From an uncultured Acidobacteriia bacterium (GTDB lineage: Bacteria; Acidobacteriota; Terriglobia; Bryobacterales; Bryobacteraceae): a DNA stretch of 40,994 bases. Below, one piece after another: positions 7,875 to 14,886 of the stretch. The translations under genes were made by a program, and so were the position numbers. The notes beneath the pieces are model-generated. The model did no database searches and was not told where the DNA came from. It saw nothing but the letters and a program-made list of their open reading frames with translations. Within the stretch, counting starts at the first letter, position 1, and each line of letters starts with the position of its first letter. Where the stretch lies: contig CAIRSA010000345.1 of the NCBI GenBank assembly GCA_903881085.1, forward strand, positions 1 through 40,994, written 5' to 3'.

Positions 7875-8635
7875 ACCGTTCTCCTCACCGGAATGTTGTG
7901 CCGGTCTAAAAACTCTTTCAAATCGTCGACGGTGTAAGTGCCGTAGTGGAAGATGCTGGCGGCGAGCGCGGCGTCGGCTTCGCCTTCGGTGAGCACTTCG
8001 AGAAAATCTTCAGGCTTGCCGGCTCCGCCGGAGGCGATCACAGGGATGTGCGTGGCGCGCGAAACGGCGCGCGTCAGTTCGCAATCGAAGCCGCCCTTTA
8101 CGCCGTCGGTGTCCATCGAGGTGAGCAGGATCTCGCCTGCGCCCAACTGCTCGCCGCGTGCGGCCCACTCCACTGCGTCGAGGCCTTCGTCCACGCGGCC
8201 ACCCTTGGTGAAGACGTTCCATCCGCCATCGGGCCGGCGGCGGGCATCGATGGCGAGCACCACTGCCTGCGCGCCGAACTCTTTGCTCATCGCGGTGATG
8301 AGATCGGGATCGCGCACGGCCGAAGTGTTGACGCCGACTTTATCCGCACCGGCCATCAGCACGCGGCGCGCGTCTTTCACAGAGCGCAAGCCGCCGCCCA
8401 CGGTGAGCGGGATAAAGACTTTGCGCGCGGCGCGGGCGACCATGTCAATCATGGTATTGCGGTTGTCGCTCGATGCGGTGATATCGAGGAACACGATCTC
8501 GTCGGCGCCCTGCTCATTGTAGCGGTCGGCCAGTTCCACCGGATCGCCGGCATCGCGCAGGTTGACGAAGTTGACGCCTTTGACGACGCGGCCCGCGGTC
8601 ACGTCCAGACAAGGAATGATTCGTTTTGCGAGCAT
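7871..8635 (-). CDS. hisF: HisF, imidazole glycerol phosphate synthase cyclase subunit
   Basis: A 254-residue barrel protein that, with HisH, turns PRFAR and ammonia into imidazole glycerol phosphate and AICAR. Catalytic Asp11 lies in IIPCLDVTAGRVVKGVNF and the second Asp in VLAIDARR; LTVGGGLRS and ASGGAGKPEDF are the phosphate-binding loops. The length is standard. It starts 3 nt after hisH, as expected for a pair making one complex, and overlaps hisA by 4 nt. Confidence 0.97.
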   Translation of the reverse strand: MLAKRIIPCLDVTAGRVVKGVNFVNLRDAGDPVELADRYNEQGADEIVFLDITASSDNRNTMIDMVARAARKVFIPLTVGGGLRSVKDARRVLMAGADKVGVNTSAVRDPDLITAMSKEFGAQAVVLAIDARRRPDGGWNVFTKGGRVDEGLDAVEWAARGEQLGAGEILLTSMDTDGVKGGFDCELTRAVSRATHIPVIASGGAGKPEDFLEVLTEGEADAALAASIFHYGTYTVDDLKEFLDRHNIPVRRTV

Positions 8636-8638
8636 GCC

Positions 8639-9232
8639 TTAAATCTCCACAAAATTCTTGACGATGCGCAAACCCAGAGGCCCCGATTTTTCAGGGTGGA
8701 ATTGTACGCCGAAGATGTTGCCCTGTTCGAGCACCGCCGTGTAGGGCTCGCCGTAAGTGCAAGTGGCCGAGGCCGCTTCGCACACGGGCACGAAGTAGCT
8801 GTGGGCAAAGTAGACGTAAGGCTTGGGGCCGATGTTGGCGAGCAGGCGCGATTCGCGCAGAGGCTCGATCTCATTCCAGCCCATATGGGGCACGCGCGCA
8901 TCGAGCGGAAAACGCTTCACCGTGCCTTTGAATTTGGCGAAGCCCGCGACTTCTGGAGCTTCATCGCTGAGTTCGAACAGCGCCTGCATGCCGAGGCAGA
9001 TGCCGAGAAAGGGGATGCCCGCGTCGATGCATTCGAGCAAGGTGGAGCGCACACGCATGGCATCGAGCGAACGAACCAGTTGGCCGAAATGGCCGACGCC
9101 GGGCAGAATGATTTTCGATGCTCCGCGCAGTCCGGCGGAATCGTCAACTACGTTATATTGCGCGCCGATTGCGCCCAGTGTGTTCTGCACACTGCGCAGG
9201 TTGCCTGCACCATAATCGAAGACAGCGATCAT
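8639..9232 (-). CDS. hisH: HisH, glutamine amidotransferase subunit of IGP synthase
   Basis: A 197-residue class I glutamine amidotransferase that supplies ammonia to HisF. The nucleophile Cys79 lies in GICLGMQALFE and the His/Glu of the triad in GVQFHPEKSG; the N-terminus MIAVFDYGAGNLRSV is diagnostic. The frame is open 27 codons further upstream, but the ATG at 9232 matches the family start and overlaps hisB by 4 nt, as elsewhere in this operon. Confidence 0.95.
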   Translation of the reverse strand: MIAVFDYGAGNLRSVQNTLGAIGAQYNVVDDSAGLRGASKIILPGVGHFGQLVRSLDAMRVRSTLLECIDAGIPFLGICLGMQALFELSDEAPEVAGFAKFKGTVKRFPLDARVPHMGWNEIEPLRESRLLANIGPKPYVYFAHSYFVPVCEAASATCTYGEPYTAVLEQGNIFGVQFHPEKSGPLGLRIVKNFVEI

Positions 9233-9816
9233 AAGAGTCCCTTGGTTGAAGGTAGTTGATCCTTCAAGCGGGCATCTTTCGAACAGGCGTATTTCATGGC
9301 CCGGGCGAAACATTTGAAGATGCCTTCAATCTTGTGATGGTTGGAGCGGCCGTACATGATTTTGGCATGCAGGTTGGCTCCGGCATGGGCGACAAAACCG
9401 CCAAAGAAATCTTCCACGAGTTCGGTTTGCAGATCGCCGACGAGCACCACCTTCACGCGATCCTTGTAGACCAGCGCGGGGCGGCCGCCGAGATCAACGG
9501 CGCACACGGCGAGCGTCTCATCCATCGGCAACAGAAAGTAGCCGGCGCGATTGATGCCCTTGCGATCGCCCAGTGCCTTGGCAAACAACTGGCCGAGCAC
9601 GATGCCCACGTCTTCCACGGTATGGTGCTGGTCCACATCCAGGTCCCCTTTGGCTTTGATCTCCAGATCGAAGCCGCCATGCTTGGTGAACAGCTCCAGC
9701 ATGTGATCGAAGAAACGAATGCCGGTGGAGATCTTGTAGATCCCTTTGCCTTCGATGCGCAGCTTGCCGTAGATCTGCGTTTCCTTGGTGTCGCGTTGGA
9801 TGGTGGCGGTTCTCAT
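9229..9816 (-). CDS. hisB: HisB, imidazoleglycerol-phosphate dehydratase (monofunctional)
   Basis: A 195-residue dehydratase that forms imidazole acetol phosphate. Metal-binding motifs are FDHMLELFTKHG, DQHHTVEDVGI and GRSNHHKIEGIFK. It lacks the N-terminal phosphatase domain of the enterobacterial bifunctional HisB; the adjacent HAD phosphatase gene probably supplies that activity separately. It overlaps the HAD gene upstream and hisH downstream by 4 nt each. Confidence 0.96.
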   Translation of the reverse strand: MRTATIQRDTKETQIYGKLRIEGKGIYKISTGIRFFDHMLELFTKHGGFDLEIKAKGDLDVDQHHTVEDVGIVLGQLFAKALGDRKGINRAGYFLLPMDETLAVCAVDLGGRPALVYKDRVKVVLVGDLQTELVEDFFGGFVAHAGANLHAKIMYGRSNHHKIEGIFKCFARAMKYACSKDARLKDQLPSTKGLL

Positions 9817-10496
9817 ATGCCGAGTACGGTCTCCAGTTGATTGATGTCGTCGAGGATGGCGACGGCGCCTTCCTGGTTCAGCAGGGCTACGAGTTCGTCG
9901 TAGCGGGAGTTGTTGCGGGCGGCGATGCCGATGAACGGAACGCCGGCGGCGCGGCCGCTGCGCGCGTCGTCCACTGTGTCGCCAATGTACCAGAGCTTGC
10001 GGCCGGGATGCATGGCGGCGATTTTGTTTAGGCCGTCTGGTGCGGGTTTGGCGTTCTCCACATCGTCAGCACCGATGAGCGGATCAAAGCGCAGGCCGCC
10101 TGCAAAACGGCGGAGGGTGATCGAAGCTTCGTCACGCAGGCGGCCGGTGAAGATGGCGAAGTCGTGTTTTTCGGCGATGCGTTCCAGCAGGCCCGGTGCG
10201 GCGAACCATTGTTCACGCAGGATAAGGCCGTCGTTGTTTTCGCCGAAGAAGATGCCGTTGAAGTAGTCGACGACGGTTTGGTATTCGACGGCCACGCCCA
10301 TGTCGGCGCAGATCTTTTGCGAGAGCGACCAGTCGTTATTCCAGCCGCCCTGATTCTTGTAGTCCTGAATCAGTTCGCGCGTAATGCCGTGGCCGGTGAA
10401 GTGTTCCACGGTGCGGCAGATGGTCTCACGGTATGACTCGGAGACTTCGACTAACACTCCGTCCATGTCGAATACAATGATGTCTAGAGTGCTCAC
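9813..10496 (-). CDS. HAD-family phosphatase in his operon, candidate histidinol-phosphatase
   Basis: A 227-residue HAD-superfamily IA hydrolase. Motif I is FDMDGV (nucleophile Asp10, Asp12), motif II is in FTGRLRDEA, the motif III Lys is in ENAKPAPDG, and motif IV is GDTVDDA. A helical cap domain spans about residues 15-95. It lies inside the his operon with 4-nt overlaps to hisC and hisB, and no other histidinol-phosphate phosphatase (PHP-type HisJ/HisK or HisN) is in the window. I therefore infer that it dephosphorylates histidinol phosphate. From memory, a related HAD subfamily is fused to HisB in some eukaryotes, which would agree. The activity is not proven by sequence. Confidence 0.8.
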   Translation of the reverse strand: MSTLDIIVFDMDGVLVEVSESYRETICRTVEHFTGHGITRELIQDYKNQGGWNNDWSLSQKICADMGVAVEYQTVVDYFNGIFFGENNDGLILREQWFAAPGLLERIAEKHDFAIFTGRLRDEASITLRRFAGGLRFDPLIGADDVENAKPAPDGLNKIAAMHPGRKLWYIGDTVDDARSGRAAGVPFIGIAARNNSRYDELVALLNQEGAVAILDDINQLETVLGI

Positions 10497-11551
10497 CAGA
10501 TGGTCTCCAATGCTGACAGGAATTTTCGGATCTGATCGCGCGTGCCGACGGTGACGCGGACGCAGCCGGCGATCTCATAGCTGCGGTCGCGAATCAGGAC
10601 GCCCAGTTCGCGCAGTTTGTCGCGGATGGGAATGGATCGATCTCCGGCGAAGAACAGCACGAAGTTGGCCTGGCTTTTGATGTAAGGAATGTTCAGCTTT
10701 TCGAGGCCGACGTAGAGAAGTTCGCGTGCGGCGAGCACTTCGCCTACGTAGCGCTGGATGTAAGCTGAGTCGCGCACTGCGCCGCGGGCGGCCAGGGCGG
10801 CCAGCGCGTTCACACTGTACGGCGATTGCGCTTTGCGCAGGAAGGCAACGTTCGAGGCCTGGGAGAACATGCAGCCGAAGCGCATGGCGGCCATGCCGAA
10901 CACTTTGGAAAAGGTGCGCGTGACGAACAGGTTGGGATATTCCTTGATCAAGCCCAACGCGGTGACGCCGCTGAATTCGTAGTAGGCCTCGTCAATCAAC
11001 ACGGCGGCTTGGGGGGCGCGCTTCAGGATTTTGGTGATGCTTTCAAGATCGATCCCGGTTCCGGTGGGGTTGTTCGGATTCGAGATGAGGATCGCCTTCG
11101 TATCGGGGTGAATGGCGGTGAGCAGTTCCTGCAGAGGGAAGGCGAGCGTGCCGGGACGGTATTCGATTTCGCGAATCGACGCGCCTGCCACTTCGGCGTA
11201 GAAGCGATACATGGCGTAGGCGGGCTTGAGGATCAGCACGTCGTCATCGTCATCGACATAGGTGTTGATAAGGACTTGAATGGCTTCGTCGGTGCCGTTG
11301 GTGAGCACCATCTCTTCGTCAGCGACGCGGAAGTATTTCGACAGGTCAGCGCGGACTTCGGTGTATTCCGGATAGATGGTCAGCGATTCTTCGGTCAGGT
11401 TTTCGACGATGTAGCGCGTGACGTTTTCCGAGCAGCCGATGGTGTTTTCGTTGAAGTCGAGACGCAGTTTGCCGGAGCGTCCGCCGGTGGGCGGGTGATA
11501 GGGCGCCATCTTACGGACGGCTTCGCGGGGCTTGGGTTTGTCACCTGGCAT
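10493..11551 (-). CDS. hisC: HisC, histidinol-phosphate aminotransferase
   Basis: A 352-residue fold-type I PLP aminotransferase converting imidazole acetol phosphate to histidinol phosphate with glutamate. Visible motifs are LDFNENTIG near the N-terminus, NPNNPTGTGID, DEAYYEFSG and the PLP lysine segment TRTFSKVFGMAAMRFG. The ATG at 11551 is preferred over an in-frame TTG at 11563; it overlaps the end of hisD by 11 nt. The enzyme may also accept aromatic substrates, as in related HisC proteins, but context favours histidine. Confidence 0.93.
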   Translation of the reverse strand: MPGDKPKPREAVRKMAPYHPPTGGRSGKLRLDFNENTIGCSENVTRYIVENLTEESLTIYPEYTEVRADLSKYFRVADEEMVLTNGTDEAIQVLINTYVDDDDDVLILKPAYAMYRFYAEVAGASIREIEYRPGTLAFPLQELLTAIHPDTKAILISNPNNPTGTGIDLESITKILKRAPQAAVLIDEAYYEFSGVTALGLIKEYPNLFVTRTFSKVFGMAAMRFGCMFSQASNVAFLRKAQSPYSVNALAALAARGAVRDSAYIQRYVGEVLAARELLYVGLEKLNIPYIKSQANFVLFFAGDRSIPIRDKLRELGVLIRDRSYEIAGCVRVTVGTRDQIRKFLSALETIW

Positions 11552-12785
11552 TGCGAACCTCAACCGAACGGGCGTGTGCTTCGAGACCTTCGGCGCGAGC
11601 GATGGTGGTTACTGATTTTGCGATTTTGCTCAGGCCGGCGGCGTTCAATTCTTGTGTGGAAATTACTTTGACGTAGTCCGCTGCAGATAGGCCGCCACGT
11701 AGCCGGGCCGCACCGGATGTGGGCAGCACGTGATTGGGGCCGGAGGCGTAGTCGCCTGCGGCTTCCGGACTGAACGGGCCGATGAAGACGCTGCCTGCGT
11801 GGCGGATCGCAGGGAGCAGGGACGCGTCGGGAATGCTGAGATGTTCGGGCGCGAAGCGGTTGCTGATTTCGACGGCTTGCGCGAGCGAGTCAACCAGGAT
11901 GATGGCGCTGTTCTTATCGATCGCTTTGCGGGCGATGGCTTTGGTGGTCAGCGTGGTCAGCTGCAGTTCGATTTCGGCGGAGACGGCTTCGGCGAGCTGC
12001 TTCGATGTGGTGAGCAGCACCGCAGAAGCGTCGAGATCGTGTTCGGCCTGCGCCAGCATGTCGGCGGCGATCCACGCGGGGTTGCCGTCGTCGGCGATCA
12101 TGAGGATTTCGGTGGGGCCGGCGACGAAGTCGATGCCGACATCGCCTGCGAGCAATTTCTTCGCGGCGGCGACATAAATGTTGCCGGGGCCGACGATGCG
12201 GTCGGCGCGCGGAACTGTTTTGGTGCCGTAGGCAAACGCGGCGATGGCCTGAGCGCCGCCCATTTGAAATACGTGGTTGACCTTTAGATACGATGCCGTA
12301 CCGTAAATCTCGGTGACCGCGCGGGGCGAGGCAACGCAGACATTCGGCACGCCTGCTTCCTGCGCCGGGATCACTGTCATCAACAGCGTGGAGGGCAGGG
12401 GATAGCGGCCGGAGGGGATGTAGGCGGCAACGGTATCGAGCGGGCGAACGATCTGGCCTAGCTTTACCCCGGGCGAAATCTGTTTCGATTTCGCGACGGG
12501 CAGCTGCAACTGGGCATAAGCTCGGATGTTCTTTTCGGCCACTTGGACGGCGGCTTTGAAGGCCGGGTCGAGCGCGGCTTCGGCGGCGGCCAGTTCTTTG
12601 GCGGGGACGGCTACCGTTTTGCGATCGAGTTGGTCGAACTGTTTGGCGTATTCGATCAGCGCCTTGTCGCCTCGGTTTTTTACTGCTTCGAGAATCGGGC
12701 GCACGACGGCTTCGGCGTTCGCCAGGCTGACCGCTTTGCGGGCGAGGATTCGGGTTACTTGATTGGCTTCGACGATTCGGATCAT
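11541..12785 (-). CDS. hisD: HisD, histidinol dehydrogenase
   Basis: A 414-residue NAD- and zinc-dependent enzyme that carries out the last two steps, histidinol to histidine. Family features are GGRYPLPSTLLMTVIPAQEAGV in slightly altered form, the QMGGAQAIAAFAYGT and VGPGNIYVAAAKK segments, AQAEHDLDASAVLLT, and NHVLPTSGAAR near the C-terminus. The length is typical. It starts 2 nt after hisG. Confidence 0.97.
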   Translation of the reverse strand: MIRIVEANQVTRILARKAVSLANAEAVVRPILEAVKNRGDKALIEYAKQFDQLDRKTVAVPAKELAAAEAALDPAFKAAVQVAEKNIRAYAQLQLPVAKSKQISPGVKLGQIVRPLDTVAAYIPSGRYPLPSTLLMTVIPAQEAGVPNVCVASPRAVTEIYGTASYLKVNHVFQMGGAQAIAAFAYGTKTVPRADRIVGPGNIYVAAAKKLLAGDVGIDFVAGPTEILMIADDGNPAWIAADMLAQAEHDLDASAVLLTTSKQLAEAVSAEIELQLTTLTTKAIARKAIDKNSAIILVDSLAQAVEISNRFAPEHLSIPDASLLPAIRHAGSVFIGPFSPEAAGDYASGPNHVLPTSGAARLRGGLSAADYVKVISTQELNAAGLSKIAKSVTTIARAEGLEAHARSVEVRNAR

Positions 12786-12787
12786 GG

Positions 12788-13657
12788 CTACATCACAATC
12801 TTGTTCAACGGGTACTCTACAATGCCTTGCGCTCCGGCTTCTTTCAGGCGCGGGATGATGGTGCGGACGGTGGTCTCGTCGAGGATGGTATGGACGGCGA
12901 GCCAGTTCTCGTCGCTCAAATGCGAGATGGTCGGGTTCTTGAGCGCGGGCAGCATGGCGAGCACGTCGGCGAGCTTGGTTTTTTCCACGTTGAGGATGAG
13001 GCCGACTTTGCCGAGGGCGTTGATTGCGCCTTCGAGCAGCATTTTGATATCGCCGAGTTTACGGCGTTTCCAATCGTCTGCCCACGCGGTTTTGTTGGCA
13101 ATCAACTGCGTGTTGGATTCGAGGACGGTTTCGAGGATACGCAGTTTGTTGGCGCGCAGCGAGGAGCCGGTTTCGGTGACTTCGACGATGGCGTCGGCCA
13201 GTTCGGGCGGCTTCACTTCGGTGGCGCCCCAGCTGAATTCGACTTTGGCGGTGACGCCGTTCTTGGCGAGGTAGCGCTTGGTTGTTGCGACGAGTTCGGT
13301 GGCGATGATTTTGCCTTCCAGATCTTGCACGGTTTTGAAGGGCGAGGATTCGGGCGCGGCGAGTACCCAACGCACTTTCCCGAAGCTTTGCTTGGCGTAG
13401 ACGAGGTCGGCCACGGCGTGCACGTTGGCTTCGCATTCGGCGACCCAGTCGAGGCCGGTGAGGCCTGCGTCGAGGACGCCGTCTTCGACGTAGCGGGCCA
13501 TTTCCTGGGCGCGGATGAGCATGCACTCGATTTCCGGATCGTCGATGGTTGGGAAGTAGGAACGGCTGGAGGTGGTGATGACGAAGCCGGCGCGACGGAA
13601 CAGATCGATGGTCGCGTTTTCGAGGCTTCCTTTAGGAATACCGAGTTTCAGTTTCAT
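12788..13657 (-). CDS. hisG: HisG, ATP phosphoribosyltransferase, long form
   Basis: A 289-residue HisG that condenses ATP and PRPP, the committed step. The start MKLKLGIPKGSLE at 13657 matches the family; the longer open frame upstream is only a shadow of hisI. The PRPP-loop region ARYVEDGVLDAGLTGLDWV is present. The length and a C-terminal extension of about 75 residues indicate the long form, whose ACT-like domain binds histidine for feedback inhibition, so no HisZ subunit should be needed. It overlaps hisI by 4 nt. Confidence 0.95.
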   Translation of the reverse strand: MKLKLGIPKGSLENATIDLFRRAGFVITTSSRSYFPTIDDPEIECMLIRAQEMARYVEDGVLDAGLTGLDWVAECEANVHAVADLVYAKQSFGKVRWVLAAPESSPFKTVQDLEGKIIATELVATTKRYLAKNGVTAKVEFSWGATEVKPPELADAIVEVTETGSSLRANKLRILETVLESNTQLIANKTAWADDWKRRKLGDIKMLLEGAINALGKVGLILNVEKTKLADVLAMLPALKNPTISHLSDENWLAVHTILDETTVRTIIPRLKEAGAQGIVEYPLNKIVM

Positions 13658-14034
13658 GCGTTGCTCCCGTAGACGGATTTCGGATCGTAGGCGCGCTCTT
13701 CGTTGATGGTCCATTCGGCGCCATCCAGGCGGCGGTAGAAGCAGCTCTGGTAGCCGTCGTGGCAGACGCCGGGGCCGAGTTCTTCGGCTTTCACGAGGAC
13801 CGCGTCTTTGTCGCAGTCGGTGAAGATGCTTTTGACGACGAGTTTGTGGCCGGAGGTTTCGCCCTTGAGCCACAGCTTGTTGCGCGAGCGGCTGAAGAAG
13901 GTGACGAAGCCGGTTTCGACGGTCCTTTGGAACGCTTCTTCGTTCATGTAGCCGACCATGAGAACGCGGTTCGAGTTGTCGTCCTGGACGACGGCGGTAA
14001 TCAGGCCGCCGGTCTTTTTGAAATCGAGATCCAT
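13654..14034 (-). CDS. hisI: HisI, phosphoribosyl-AMP cyclohydrolase
   Basis: A 126-residue cyclohydrolase opening the adenine ring of PR-AMP. Diagnostic motifs are VLMVGYMNEEAF, TFFSRSRNKLWLKGETSGH, the metal-binding DCDKDAVLV and zinc Cys residues in GPGVCH and YQSCFYR. The separate pyrophosphohydrolase HisE is neither fused to it nor present in the window and must lie elsewhere. It is the first structural gene of the operon and begins 7 nt after the T-run of the attenuator terminator. Confidence 0.97.
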   Translation of the reverse strand: MDLDFKKTGGLITAVVQDDNSNRVLMVGYMNEEAFQRTVETGFVTFFSRSRNKLWLKGETSGHKLVVKSIFTDCDKDAVLVKAEELGPGVCHDGYQSCFYRRLDGAEWTINEERAYDPKSVYGSNA

Positions 14035-14040
14035 TTAGAT

Positions 14041-14069
14041 AAAAAAATACCCGCCGTTATTGCGGCGGG
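14041..14069 (-). terminator. Rho-independent attenuator terminator before hisI
   Basis: Read on the minus strand, an all-GC 7-bp stem (CCCGCCG at 14069-14063 with CGGCGGG at 14056-14050, 6-nt loop) is followed by TA and seven Ts (14047-14041). It lies between the leader peptide and hisI, so it would stop transcription before the structural genes. No gene ends just upstream of it other than the leader peptide, which makes attenuation the natural reading. Confidence 0.85.
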
Positions 14070-14111
14070 CAACCTTTCCACAAATTTCCTAGGGATATCA
14101 TGGTTCGCCCG
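14066..14111 (-). promoter_or_regulatory. Antiterminator pairing region of his attenuator
   Basis: On the minus strand the ten bases directly after the leader stop codon, CGGGCGAACC (14111-14102), can pair with GGTTGCCCG (14074-14066) with one bulged G. The latter includes the 5' arm of the terminator hairpin, so the two structures are mutually exclusive. A ribosome paused at the His codons would leave this segment free; a ribosome at the stop codon would cover it. Confidence 0.7.
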
Positions 14112-14168
14112 TCACGCCAGATGGAGCCGGTGGTGGTGATGGATGCGAGCGATGGAGAGACCAAGCAT
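14112..14168 (-). CDS. hisL: HisL, histidine leader peptide
   Basis: An 18-residue peptide, MLGLSIARIHHHHRLHLA, encoded just upstream of the his operon. Codons 10-13 (14141-14130) are CAT CAC CAC CAC and codon 16 is CAT, so five of eighteen residues are histidine. The stop TGA (14114-14112) directly abuts the antiterminator segment. A good extended -10 box ends 9 nt before the ATG. Its role by analogy with enterobacterial hisL is to sense charged tRNA-His through ribosome stalling. The frame is open upstream of this ATG, so a longer translation product is formally possible, but the Met at 14168 fits both promoter and attenuator geometry. Confidence 0.85.
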   Translation of the reverse strand: MLGLSIARIHHHHRLHLA

Positions 14169-14177
14169 GAACTTCCA

Positions 14178-14186
14178 AGTATACCA
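14178..14186 (-). promoter_or_regulatory. Extended -10 promoter of his operon
   Basis: On the minus strand TGG-TATACT is a near-consensus extended -10 element ending 9 nt before the hisL ATG. No convincing -35 hexamer is seen at 17 nt, as is usual for extended -10 promoters. Transcription would start within a few bases of the ATG. Confidence 0.55.
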
Positions 14187-14614
14187 GATGACGGGGCCAG
14201 CTTGTGGACGGGGTAGCTGGCGGTGGGTTCGTTTTTTTTCGCGTAAGTGGTTTGGGGTGTGTGGGTTGGGTGCGATTTTTGGGTTCGTTCTGCAATTTAG
14301 GTGTGCTGTTGGCATCGTTTTCTCCTTTTTTGTGGGCGCCGGGTTGGGGACGCCGCGGTTTATCTATAGCACGGCGGGGGAAGGGGGCGGGAGAGGTGGC
14401 GGGGATAAGTGGTTTGGTTTGTGTGGGTAAGGATTTTGGGATTGGTGGTGACTGGGTGGGGCGGGAAAACGTATTTAGCCACGGATTCACACCGATGGAC
14501 CCTCCTTCGCTCTTTGAGCTTCGGCGGGCAGGCACGGATAAAACAGGGCGGGGTGCCGTTTATGGGGACATCAATCCGTATCAAGTTCCTTAACAACGAC
14601 CAAGGCCGCACTGC
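14187..14614. other. Intergenic stretch, strand-skewed, no gene
   Basis: No convincing gene. From about 14215 to 14460 the plus strand is very rich in G and T with little C (for example the repeated GGTTTGGGGTGTG-like runs), so open frames on the minus strand translate into low-complexity Pro/Thr/Lys-rich peptides that I treat as spurious. The remainder up to the UPF0175 stop at 14615 shows nothing recognisable. Confidence 0.5.
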
Positions 14615-14845
14615 TTAATCCAAAGTCCGCATATCTTGCAAGAATTCTTCCACTCCATAGTGGATCGGAATTTGGCGGTCTGCGAGTAGGGCTTGAAAGG
14701 CCAGTTGGCCGATTTCGGCGAAACGGCTTGCTTGCGCCAACGTCAAGCGCTCTTGCTGAAACAGAACTACGGCGATTTCCTGCTTGAGTTCCGCTTCGCT
14801 GAGGTTAGCTGCGAAGAGGACTTCGTCTGAAATGATGACTGGCAT
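14615..14845 (-). CDS. UPF0175-family small protein, antitoxin-like
   Basis: A 76-residue protein with the UPF0175 pattern: MPVIISDEVL at the N-terminus, a helix with EIAVVLFQQERLTLAQASRFAEIGQLAFQALLADR that looks like a small helix-turn-helix, and the terminal HYGVEEFLQDMRTLD. In many genomes UPF0175 genes precede a DUF3368 (PIN-like) toxin and are considered antitoxins. Here no such partner follows; downstream is non-coding. It lies 41 nt downstream of the AIPR gene on the same strand and may be cotranscribed with it. Function beyond likely DNA binding is inferred. Confidence 0.8.
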   Translation of the reverse strand: MPVIISDEVLFAANLSEAELKQEIAVVLFQQERLTLAQASRFAEIGQLAFQALLADRQIPIHYGVEEFLQDMRTLD

Positions 14846-14886
14846 TTTTCAAAAGCGGTGTCCGACGCATGGCTTGCAAATCCCCT

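Noticed and set aside
7946..9259. 437-codon plus-strand frame
   Set aside because: Antisense to hisF and hisH, both complete with catalytic residues.
14098..14535. Pro/Thr-rich minus-strand frames upstream of the his operon
   Set aside because: They result from the G/T-rich skew of the plus strand; only the His-rich 18-codon leader at the end of one frame is supported.
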